Assembly (NCBI GenBank): GCA_030602315.1
Contig: JAUVZY010000011.1
Coordinates: 30,962-94,961, forward strand
DNA length: 64,000 bases
Origin: Pseudomonadaceae bacterium
GTDB taxonomy: Bacteria; Pseudomonadota; Gammaproteobacteria; Pseudomonadales; Pseudomonadaceae
Reading direction: 5' to 3'
Shown here: piece by piece, positions 24,861 to 32,908 of the stretch
Layout of the letters: each line of letters begins with the position of its first letter
Position numbering within the stretch: the first letter of the stretch is position 1
Translations under genes and position numbers: made by a program
The notes under the pieces: model-generated
Database searches by the model: none
Told to the model about the DNA's origin: nothing
Seen by the model: only the letters and a program-made list of their open reading frames with translations

Positions 24861-26777
24861 ATGCGCGCGCACATCGAGCCGCTACCGCCGGTGCTGGCCG
24901 GACCGATCCTGCGCCGGGTCGATGCCCGGCGCCTGGTGCTCTGGCTGGTCGCCAGCCAGCGCCTGGAGATCACGCTAACGCTTGAAAGCGAAGCGGACGA
25001 CATCCCACCGCTGCGGCTCGAGCGCGCGCTGGGAAGCGGCGAGGCGCTGCAAGTGGGGCAGCATGCCTGGATTCAGCAGTTCGACGTCGAACTCGAAGAC
25101 GAGCTGCCGAGCGATACGCTGATCCACTATGACCTGCGCCTGCCCGGCACCGGCGGTGGCCTGGCCGACTGGGCGCCGCACCTGCTCTACCCCGGCCAGC
25201 ACCAGCCAAGCTTCGTGCGCCGCGGCCGGCTCGACCACCTGCTGCACGGCTCCTGCCGGCGCCCGCATCACCACAGCCGTGACGGCCTGTGGCGGGTGGA
25301 CCAGCTGCTCGGCGCCACCCTGCAGACGCCCCACGCCCGTCCCACGCTGCTGTTGATGACCGGCGACCAGATCTATGCCGACGACGTGGCCGGGCCGATG
25401 CTGGTGGCGATCCACCGGCTGATCGAACGCCTGGGCCTGTATGGCGAACAGCTGGCCGGCGCCCAGGTGGCCGACAGCGCCGAGCTGTACGCCCACCCCG
25501 CCACCTACTATCGGCGCGAAGACCTGCTGCCGGCCTACGACGCCCATGACCTGCGCGAGCGTTTCTTCGGCGGGGTGCGCAAGCCGGTGTTCACCACCGC
25601 CAGCGCGCAGAACCACCTCGTCACGCTGGCCGAGATGCTCGCCATGTACCTGCTGGTCTGGTCGCCACTGCCCTGGCGGCTGATCGAGCCGACCATGCCG
25701 GCGCTGCCCGAGCAGTTCACCGCGCGCTACCGCCGAGAAGCCCAGGCGCTCGAGGCATTCGTCGCCGACCTGCCGCTGGCTGCACGGGCGCTGGCCCAGT
25801 GCCCGTGCCTGATGATCTTCGATGACCACGATGTCACCGATGACTGGAACCTCTCGGCGCACTGGGAGGATGTGGTCTACAACCACCCATTCTCGCGGCG
25901 CATCGTCGGCAACGCGCTGGTGGCCTACTGGCTGTGCCAGGGCTGGGGCAACGCACCCGAGCTGTTCGGCGAGCTGCTGCGGCCAACCCGCACGCTGCTC
26001 GCCGAGGCGCTGCCCACGGGCCAGCTGCCGGCCGACGGGCAGGACCTGCTGATCGACCGCCTGCTGCTGTTCAAGCGCTGGCATTACTGCGTGCGTGGCC
26101 AGCCGACCTTGCTGGTGCTCGATACCCGCACCCGGCGCTGGCGCCGCGAGCATCACCTGTATCGCCCCTCCGGCCTGCTGGACTGGGAGGCGTTGAGCGA
26201 GCTGCAGAATGATCTGTTCGACGAATCGGCGGTGGTCATCGTCTCGCCGGCGCCGATGTTCGGCGTCAAGCTGATCGAGGCGATTCAGCGGCTGTTCACC
26301 TGGGCCGGCCATCCGCTGATGGTCGATGCGGAAAACTGGATGGCCCACCGCGGCGCAGCCAAGACCATGCTCAACATCTTCCGCCACTCGCGCACCCCGG
26401 CCAACTACGTGGTGCTCTCGGGCGATGTGCACTACTCGTTCGTCTACCGCGTGGTGATCCGCAGCCGGCCGCACGGGCCGAACATCTGGCAGGTCACCAG
26501 CAGTGGCATCAAGAACGAATTCCCGCCGCGCCTGCTGGACTGGTTCGACCGCCTGAATCGCTGGCTCTACTCGCCCCACTCACCGCTCAACTGGTTCACC
26601 AAGCGCCGGCCAATGGAGATCACGCCCTATCTGCCGGATCGGCGCCAACATGGCGAGCGGGTGTGGAACGGCGCCGGCATCGGCCAGCTGCGCCTGGACG
26701 AGCACGGCCGCCCGCTGGAGATCCGCCAGCTCAACGCCGACGGCTCGGCGGACACCCGCTTTCTCGCCCCGCGCTGA
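24861..26777 (+). CDS. PhoD-like alkaline phosphatase superfamily protein
   Basis: A cytosolic-looking metallophosphatase-superfamily protein of about 638 residues (no signal peptide). Metal-ligand landmarks of the PhoD/MPP fold are present: MTGDQIYADDV, MIFDDHDVTDDWN and VLSGDVHYSF. The N-terminal domain (AGPILRRVDARRLVLWLVAS) is a beta-sandwich seen in related fungal-like PhoD proteins. It is unlike secreted PhoD, so the substrate is unclear. Two starts are possible: GTG at 24828, directly after the upstream stop, or ATG at 24861; I take the ATG, which begins nearer the conserved part. Probably co-transcribed with the DUF2892 gene. Confidence 0.8.
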   Translation: MRAHIEPLPPVLAGPILRRVDARRLVLWLVASQRLEITLTLESEADDIPPLRLERALGSGEALQVGQHAWIQQFDVELEDELPSDTLIHYDLRLPGTGGGLADWAPHLLYPGQHQPSFVRRGRLDHLLHGSCRRPHHHSRDGLWRVDQLLGATLQTPHARPTLLLMTGDQIYADDVAGPMLVAIHRLIERLGLYGEQLAGAQVADSAELYAHPATYYRREDLLPAYDAHDLRERFFGGVRKPVFTTASAQNHLVTLAEMLAMYLLVWSPLPWRLIEPTMPALPEQFTARYRREAQALEAFVADLPLAARALAQCPCLMIFDDHDVTDDWNLSAHWEDVVYNHPFSRRIVGNALVAYWLCQGWGNAPELFGELLRPTRTLLAEALPTGQLPADGQDLLIDRLLLFKRWHYCVRGQPTLLVLDTRTRRWRREHHLYRPSGLLDWEALSELQNDLFDESAVVIVSPAPMFGVKLIEAIQRLFTWAGHPLMVDAENWMAHRGAAKTMLNIFRHSRTPANYVVLSGDVHYSFVYRVVIRSRPHGPNIWQVTSSGIKNEFPPRLLDWFDRLNRWLYSPHSPLNWFTKRRPMEITPYLPDRRQHGERVWNGAGIGQLRLDEHGRPLEIRQLNADGSADTRFLAPR

Positions 26778-27161
26778 TCAGTCGAACGAGCCGCGCGAGC
26801 CGTCGCGCGGGTGGCAGATCAGGCGGGCGGTCAGGCTGGCATCGCCATGCTCGCCGCCCATCTCCAGCACCGCACGCTGGCCTGGCTCGATCAATCGCAT
26901 CAGCGACGGCTGCAAGCCGGTATCCGCCTCGCGCTCGCCCGGCAACAGCTTGCACTGGATCGGCCGCTCGTCCTGATTGCTGACCATCACCGCCAGCGCC
27001 CCCTGAGCGACCTGGGTGCGACCATCGCTCTGCACGTCGAGCACCTCGACTTGCGCGGCGACGTCGTTGAGTTCGCTATCGAGCTGCCACTGGGCGCTAA
27101 CGGACATCGGCAACAGCCAACCGGCCAGCGCCAGAGCGGCGGCCACAGGGACGTATCTCAT
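26778..27161 (-). CDS. Small periplasmic protein of unknown function
   Basis: A 127-residue protein with signal peptide RYVPVAAALALAGWLLPMSVSA. The mature ~100 residues are mostly beta-like (WQLDSELNDVAAQVEVLDVQ ... RPIQCKLLPGE .. RAVLEMG), with two cysteines (IQCKL and LICHP) probably forming a disulfide. It matches a pseudomonad family sometimes misnamed as a phosphoglycerate kinase; nothing here supports that. GGAGG precedes the start. Convergent with the PhoD-like gene, with abutting stop codons. Confidence 0.65.
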   Translation of the reverse strand: MRYVPVAAALALAGWLLPMSVSAQWQLDSELNDVAAQVEVLDVQSDGRTQVAQGALAVMVSNQDERPIQCKLLPGEREADTGLQPSLMRLIEPGQRAVLEMGGEHGDASLTARLICHPRDGSRGSFD

Positions 27162-27281
27162 GCAAACCTCCGCGCACGGGCTTTAGCGAGTTAGAAGAAC
27201 ACCGGCCCGGCAAGTTCGCCGCCCTTCCCCCCGCAACCGGGCGGGACGTAACATCAGCGCGGACATCCCTGGAGCCGCTGC

Positions 27282-28022
27282 ATGAACCTCAAAGCCGTCG
27301 GGCTGGCCACCGGCCTGCTGTTTGCCATGCCGCTGGCGGCAACAGAAGAACGCCCGGTGCGTTTTTCCGTCAGTGACAGCTGGGCCATGCCTGTGGTCGA
27401 CATCGAAGACGACAAGGCAGTGGATGGCATTCTCCCCGACCTCTACCACCGGCTGGCCACCCTGGTGGGCCGCGATGCCGAGCTGGTGGTCCTGCCGCGC
27501 CGGCGCATCGCCCAGGCGCTGGAGCGCGGTCAGGTCGACGCGCATTGCTATACCAATCCGCAATGGCTGGAAAGCACGCTGCCCGGCTTTACCTGGAGTG
27601 CGCCGCTGATGACGCAGGACAACCTGCTGATCGCGCGTCATGGCACGCCCCCTCTGCCAGCACTTGGCGAGCTGCAAGGCGAGCGCATCGCCACCGTGCT
27701 CGGCTTCATCTACCCGGTGCTCACGCCCTACTTCGAGCGCGGCCAGTTGTTGCGCACCGATATTCGCACCCAGGAGCAGGTGCTGCAGATGGTGGCCGCC
27801 GGGCGGCTGGACTACGGCGTGAGCAGCGCACTGGCGCTGGGCTGGTACAACCGCGGGCTGCCGGCCGAACAGCAGCTGCAGGCCGTGTCTACGATCAGCT
27901 CGACGCTGGTGGCTTGCGTGGTCAGCGAAGCGCCGCAGGTGCCGACCCAGGCGCTGCTGCGCGCCATTGTCCGGGTCAAGCGCGACGGCACCTTCGAGTC
28001 GATCCTCAAGCGCTACCGCTGA
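27282..28022 (+). CDS. Orphan family-3 periplasmic solute-binding protein
   Basis: A 246-residue exported protein (signal MNLKAVGLATGLLFAMPLAA). The SBP_bac_3 two-lobe layout is visible: FSVSDSWAMPVV .. DGILPDLYHRLATLVGRDAELVVLPRRRIAQALERGQVDAHC in lobe 1 and QEQVLQMVAAGRLDYGVSSALAL in lobe 2, closing with ILKRYR. No permease or ATPase accompanies it, so it may sense rather than transport, or serve a distant ABC system. Ligand unknown (polar amino acids or related molecules are usual). Confidence 0.8.
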   Translation: MNLKAVGLATGLLFAMPLAATEERPVRFSVSDSWAMPVVDIEDDKAVDGILPDLYHRLATLVGRDAELVVLPRRRIAQALERGQVDAHCYTNPQWLESTLPGFTWSAPLMTQDNLLIARHGTPPLPALGELQGERIATVLGFIYPVLTPYFERGQLLRTDIRTQEQVLQMVAAGRLDYGVSSALALGWYNRGLPAEQQLQAVSTISSTLVACVVSEAPQVPTQALLRAIVRVKRDGTFESILKRYR

Positions 28023-28025
28023 GGC

Positions 28026-29291
28026 TCAGCCGTAGCGCCTCGCCGCCTCGATGGCCAGGCCCGCACCGATCGAGCCGAACGTATCGCCCTCCACCCGCCG
28101 CGCCTGCGGCAACAGCTCGCCCACCGCACGGCGCAGCGCCGGAATGCCACTCGAGCCGCCGGTGAAAAACAGCGTGTCGACCGCCTCGGCGCGCACACCG
28201 GCATCCTCCAGCAAGCGCGCCACGGCACCCTGTACCCGCGCCAGGGCATCGGCGATCGCGTCTTCGAACAGTGACCGGTCCAGCGCCGCGGCCAACCCCG
28301 GTTCGATGCGCGCCAGGTCCACGGTGCGGGCGTCGGTGTCGGTCAGCGCGATCTTGCTCGCCTCCACCTCCATCGCCAGCCAGTGCCCGGCGCGTTGCTC
28401 GATCAGGCGAAACAGCCGGTCGATGCCGGTCGGGTCTTCGATGTCGTAGCGCATGCTGGCCAGCGAGCGCTGCGAGGCCGGCGCATAGACCGCGTTGATG
28501 GTGTGCCAGGTGGCGAGGTTCAGGTGGGTGGCGGTGGGCATCGGCGCCCCGCTCTTCATCCGGCTGCCGTGGCCGAACAGCGGCATCACGCCCTGCAGGC
28601 TGAGCTGCTTGTCGAAGTCGGTGCCGCCCACGTGCACGCCGCCGGTGGCGAGGATGTCCGCGCTGCGCTCGCTGAGCGCGCGCCGCTCGGGCGACAGGCG
28701 CACCAGCGAAAAGTCCGAAGTACCGCCGCCGATGTCGACGATCAGCACTAGCTCCTCGCGTTCGATCACCGATTCGTAGTCGAACGCCGCGGCAATCGGC
28801 TCGTACTGGAAGGAAATCTCGGCAAAGCCCAGCTTGCGCGCCACGTCCACCAGGGTGTCCTGCGCCTCGCGGTCGGCGGCCGGATCGTCATCGACGAAGA
28901 ACACCGGCCGGCCCAGCACCACCTGCTCGAACTCGCGCCCGGCAATCGCCTCGGCGCGGCTTTTCAGCTCGCCGAGAAACAGCCCGAGGATCTGCTTGAA
29001 CGGCACCGCGCTGCCCAGCACGGTGGTCTCGCTTTTCAAAAGCGAGGAGCCCAGCAGGCTTTTCAGCGAGCGCATCAGCCGGCCCTCGTAGCCTTCCAGG
29101 TACTCGTGCAGCGCCAGCCGGCCGAACACCGGGCGGCGCTCCTCGAGGTTGAAGAACACCACCGAGGGCAGCGTGGGCTTGCCGTCTTCCAGCGGCAGCA
29201 AAGCATGCTGGCCGGGACGCTGCCAGCCGACGGTGGAATTGGAGGTGCCGAAGTCGATGCCCAGGGCGCGGGCGGCAGCAGCGGAAGACAT
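28026..29291 (-). CDS. Hsp70-family chaperone, YegD-like (no substrate-binding domain)
   Basis: A 421-residue actin/Hsp70-fold ATPase. Phosphate-1 loop GIDFGTSNSTVGW, connect/phosphate-2 loop LVLIVDIGGGTSDFSLV, and adenosine loop LFFTGGSSGIPALRRAV are all present. The protein ends right after the nucleotide-binding domain, so the peptide-binding domain of DnaK is absent, as in E. coli YegD. Internal inserts (residues about 60-110) are characteristic of this branch. Convergent with the solute-binding gene by 3 bp. Its exact role, presumably non-canonical chaperone-like, is unknown. Confidence 0.87.
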   Translation of the reverse strand: MSSAAAARALGIDFGTSNSTVGWQRPGQHALLPLEDGKPTLPSVVFFNLEERRPVFGRLALHEYLEGYEGRLMRSLKSLLGSSLLKSETTVLGSAVPFKQILGLFLGELKSRAEAIAGREFEQVVLGRPVFFVDDDPAADREAQDTLVDVARKLGFAEISFQYEPIAAAFDYESVIEREELVLIVDIGGGTSDFSLVRLSPERRALSERSADILATGGVHVGGTDFDKQLSLQGVMPLFGHGSRMKSGAPMPTATHLNLATWHTINAVYAPASQRSLASMRYDIEDPTGIDRLFRLIEQRAGHWLAMEVEASKIALTDTDARTVDLARIEPGLAAALDRSLFEDAIADALARVQGAVARLLEDAGVRAEAVDTLFFTGGSSGIPALRRAVGELLPQARRVEGDTFGSIGAGLAIEAARRYG

Positions 29292-29368
29292 GCAGGGCTC
29301 CAGAAAAAACGGCCGGCCAGTCTAGAGACCGCGCTCCTGACTGGCCAGCCGTTTTGAAGGGCACCCGA

Positions 29369-30358
29369 TCAGCGATTGACGATCAGCGCCGCGCGGATCA
29401 TCTCGGCGCCGACTTCCTTCTCCACCTGCTGGTACAGGGGCGTCATCGCCTCGCGCCAGGCATCGCGCTGGGCCTGGTTGAGGGTGATCAGCCGGCTGGT
29501 GCCGGCGGCCACGATGCGCTCGCGCTCACGGGCATTGATCGCCTGCGCCTCGGCGTTCACCGCCTGGGTCACCTTGTCGGCGATCGCCTGCAGCTCGCTA
29601 CGCAGCTCGAAGGGCAGCGCGTTCCAGAACGTCGCGTTGGTGATGAACATGTAGCTCATCACCCCGTGGTTGCTCTCGGTGATGTACGGCTGGAGGGTGT
29701 GAAAACGGTGGCTGGAGAGGTTCGACCAGGGGTTTTCCGCGCCCTGGATCTGGCCGTTCTTCACCGCCTGGTAGGACTGGGTGAACGGAACGTTCACCCC
29801 CTTGGCGCCCACCGCGGCGAACTGACCCTCCAGCACCGGCGACTGCTGGATACGGAAGGCCAGACCCTTGGCATCCTGCGGGTTGCGCAGCGGCCGGTTG
29901 GCCGACAGCTGCTTCATGCCGTTGTTCCAGTAGGACAGCCCGACGATGCCGTGATTGACCATCGAACTGAGCATCTGCTGGCTCGGCCGCCGGCGCTGGA
30001 AACGCTCCACCGCGGCCAGGTCGTCGAACAGAAACGGCAGGTCGAACACCTTCAGTTCGGCGTTGTACTGGCTCAGGTTGGAGAGCGTCGGCGCCAGCAG
30101 TTGCACCTCGTTGCGCAGCAGCGCATCGATTTCCTCGGCGTCGTTGAACAGGCTCGAATCGGGGTAGACCTCGACCCGCACGCGGCCGGCCAGCTGCTGG
30201 TTGACCAGTTTCTGGAACAACAGCGCACCGCGCCCCTTCGGGGTGTCCTCGGTGACCACGTGGGAGAACTTGATGATCAGCGGCTCTTCGGCCGCCTGTG
30301 ACACGCTGGCAAACAAAGCCGAGGCCAGGCAAAGGCCCAGGGCTGCAGTCTTGAACAT
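29369..30358 (-). CDS. TRAP transporter periplasmic solute-binding subunit, DctP family
   Basis: A 329-residue DctP-family protein with signal peptide MFKTAALGLCLASALFASVSQA. Landmarks: EEPLIIKFSHVVTEDTPKGRGAL at the N-terminus; RVRVEVYPDSSLF; the family's conserved arginine region LAFRIQQSPVLEGQFAAVGAKGVNVPF; and QAVKNGQIQGAENPWSNL. It likely binds a C4-dicarboxylate. The ATG at 30358 follows GGAAAGGGAATCCTC. There is no dctQ or dctM beside it, which is unusual, since DctP is normally the first gene of a dctPQM operon. Confidence 0.9.
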   Translation of the reverse strand: MFKTAALGLCLASALFASVSQAAEEPLIIKFSHVVTEDTPKGRGALLFQKLVNQQLAGRVRVEVYPDSSLFNDAEEIDALLRNEVQLLAPTLSNLSQYNAELKVFDLPFLFDDLAAVERFQRRRPSQQMLSSMVNHGIVGLSYWNNGMKQLSANRPLRNPQDAKGLAFRIQQSPVLEGQFAAVGAKGVNVPFTQSYQAVKNGQIQGAENPWSNLSSHRFHTLQPYITESNHGVMSYMFITNATFWNALPFELRSELQAIADKVTQAVNAEAQAINARERERIVAAGTSRLITLNQAQRDAWREAMTPLYQQVEKEVGAEMIRAALIVNR

Positions 30359-30641
30359 GAGGATTCCCTTTCCTTGTATCAGGCTTTTTGGCCCGTCCCG
30401 CTCCGGCCCGCGCGGGCCTGGGCACAGCAAGGAAAAAGACCAGGCACGCGACCGAATCAGGGCCGCAGGCGGCGACGGGACGCGCAGTGTGGCCAACGGC
30501 CGCAGCCAAGCCGAGCGCGGCGTGCGCGATCTGGAGCGGCACTCACAAATAATCGTTGGTCGAATTGGCAGCGGCGCCCGCCGCGAGCGACCGTTCGCCG
30601 CCGTTCGCACCAAATACGCGCACGGCGACGCCGGCTAGGCA

Positions 30642-32807
30642 CTAGAAAAGTGCAAGTCGACGCTGATTGCGCACCAGATTGGTCAGCTCGGTACTTTCGA
30701 GCGCCAGCAGGGCATCGATCTCGGCTTCAGGCACCGGCCGCGACAGCAGATAGCCCTGGAACTCGTCGCATCCCTGCTCGCGCAGAAACTCGAACTGCGC
30801 CTGGTTCTCCACCCCTTCGGCCACCACCCGCTTGCGCAGGCGCTTGCCCAGCGAGATGGCCGCGCCGGCGATCATCGCCACCTCTTCCTCGTTCTCCACC
30901 CCGGTGACCAGCGAGCGGTCGATCTTGATGACATCCAGCGGGAAGTGGCGCAGGTAGCTGAGCGAGGAATAGCCGGTCCCGAAATCATCCATCGCCAGGC
31001 TCACGCCCAGCGCACGGAAGGCCTCGAGGATGCTTACCGCACGCTCCTTGTCGCCCAGAAAGACCGTTTCGGTGATCTCCACCTCCACGCACGCCGGCGA
31101 CAGGCCGGTTTCCTCCAGCACATCGGTGAAGCGGCGCACCAGGTCCTGGCCGACGAACAGCACCGGCGAGAGGTTCACCGCAACCTGGATCGGCTCGGCG
31201 CGGCCCTCGTTCCAGCGCCGCGCGGCGGTGAAGGCACGGCGCAGGATGGCCATGGTCAGCGGCATGATCAGCCCGGTTTCCTCGGCGATCGGCACGAAGC
31301 GATCAGGACCGACCGCGCCCAGCAACGGATGGTGCCAGCGCGCCAGCGCCTCCACCCCGACCATCCGCCGCCGCCCGTCCATCTTCGGCTGGAAATGCAC
31401 GTCGAAGCCGTCATGCTCCAGCGCCACGCGCATCGCCGCCTCCAGATTCAGGCGATCGTCGGCCAGGCGGTTGAGCTCCTGGGTGAAGAACTGGAAGTTG
31501 TTGCGCCCGCGTTTTTTCGCCTCGTACATGGCGATATCGGCGCACTTGAGCAGGTTTGCCGGATCATCGCCGTCGCCGGGGAACATCGATACGCCGAGGC
31601 TGGCGCCGACCTGGAATTCGCGCCCCTCGAGGATCAGCGGCTGACCGATGGCCTTGAGCACCTTCTCGAGCAGATTGATGACGGTGATCAGCCGGTAGTG
31701 ATCGTTGAGCACCAGCACGAACTCGTCGCCGCCCAGGCGCGCCACGGTATCGGCCGGGCCGATGCAGCCGCGCAGGCGATCGGCCACGACCTTGATCAGC
31801 TCGTCGCCGGCCGAGTGGCCCAGCCCGTCGTTGATGAACTTGAAGTTGTCCAGGTCGATGAACACCACGCCCAGGTAGTAGCCCGAGCGCGCGGCCTTGG
31901 CCAGCCCTTGCGCCAGGCGATCATTGAGCAGGGTGCGGTTGGGCAGCCCGGTGAGCAGGTCGTGGCTGGCCTGGCGCTCGAGCTGCTGCTGGTAGTGCTT
32001 GCGCTCGGAGATGTCCTGCACGGTGCCTTCGTAGCAGACGAAATGGCCTTGGGCGTCCCACACCTCGTGGGCGTTCTCCGAGATCCAGAAGCGCGAGCCG
32101 TCGCGGCGATACACCTCCGACTCGAAGTTGACCACCTGCCCGCTGGCCTTCATCTGCCGCAGAAATTCGTTGCGCCGGTTGGGATCGACGTACAGTCGCC
32201 GGTCCAGATCCGACAGGTCGGCGATCAGCTCATCGGGGCTGGTGTAGCCGTACATGCGCGCCAGCGACTGGTTGGCGGCCAGGTAACGGCCGCTGCGGGT
32301 GGACTGGAAAATGCCTTCGCTGGCGTTCTCGAAGATATGCCGGAAGCGCTGTTCGGCCTGCGCCAGCGACTCGATCATCGCCCGCTGCTCGGTAATGTCA
32401 GCGATATGGCCCTCGATCACCCACTCGCCCTGTTCGTTGGGCACCGGCATGCCGCGCTCGGTGACCCAGCGGATCTCGCGGTTCTTGGTGCGGATGCGGT
32501 ACTCCACCGAAAAGCGCTGGCGCGCGGCGACCGCCATGCCGATCACCTGATGCACGCGCTGGCGGTCCTCGGGGTGCGTCACCGCGTTCCAGGAGAACGC
32601 CGGGTCGTTGACCATTTCCTCGGCGCTGTAGCCGCACAGGCGCAGGCAACCTTCGCTGACGAAGATCATCTTCCAGCGCTCGTCATTCAGACAGCGATAG
32701 ACCATCCCGTCGAGGTTGTTGACCAGCGTGTCGAGCACGCGGGAGCGGTCCAGTACTTCACTGGACAGCAGGCTGTTGCGGCGAAAGCGATTGCGAAAAG
32801 GAGGCAT
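30642..32807 (-). CDS. PAS-PAS-GGDEF-EAL cyclic di-GMP phosphodiesterase/cyclase
   Basis: A cytosolic dual-domain protein of about 721 residues. Two PAS domains (about 20-145 and 150-270) precede GGDEF (about 275-440) and EAL (about 455-705). GGDEF is intact (ARLGGDEFVLV), but the I-site is lost: the four residues five before it are GPAD. The EAL domain keeps its motif (VGVEALARWHHP), EITE, DDFGTGYSS, KIDRSL and EGVEN, so phosphodiesterase activity is expected; the GGDEF may be a GTP-binding regulatory module. The ATG at 32807 is preferred over the TTG at 32858. Lies 100 bp from the sensor kinase gene, same strand. Confidence 0.9.
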   Translation of the reverse strand: MPPFRNRFRRNSLLSSEVLDRSRVLDTLVNNLDGMVYRCLNDERWKMIFVSEGCLRLCGYSAEEMVNDPAFSWNAVTHPEDRQRVHQVIGMAVAARQRFSVEYRIRTKNREIRWVTERGMPVPNEQGEWVIEGHIADITEQRAMIESLAQAEQRFRHIFENASEGIFQSTRSGRYLAANQSLARMYGYTSPDELIADLSDLDRRLYVDPNRRNEFLRQMKASGQVVNFESEVYRRDGSRFWISENAHEVWDAQGHFVCYEGTVQDISERKHYQQQLERQASHDLLTGLPNRTLLNDRLAQGLAKAARSGYYLGVVFIDLDNFKFINDGLGHSAGDELIKVVADRLRGCIGPADTVARLGGDEFVLVLNDHYRLITVINLLEKVLKAIGQPLILEGREFQVGASLGVSMFPGDGDDPANLLKCADIAMYEAKKRGRNNFQFFTQELNRLADDRLNLEAAMRVALEHDGFDVHFQPKMDGRRRMVGVEALARWHHPLLGAVGPDRFVPIAEETGLIMPLTMAILRRAFTAARRWNEGRAEPIQVAVNLSPVLFVGQDLVRRFTDVLEETGLSPACVEVEITETVFLGDKERAVSILEAFRALGVSLAMDDFGTGYSSLSYLRHFPLDVIKIDRSLVTGVENEEEVAMIAGAAISLGKRLRKRVVAEGVENQAQFEFLREQGCDEFQGYLLSRPVPEAEIDALLALESTELTNLVRNQRRLALF

Positions 32808-32908
32808 ACGGCACGGCGGGAAACTGACTGCGGGGTTGCAAGCGGCAAAGCAAGGCAAGAAGCGCGCCAGATCAAAGGTTTGCTTCTTCCGGCACGCCTC
32901 GCGCCGCC

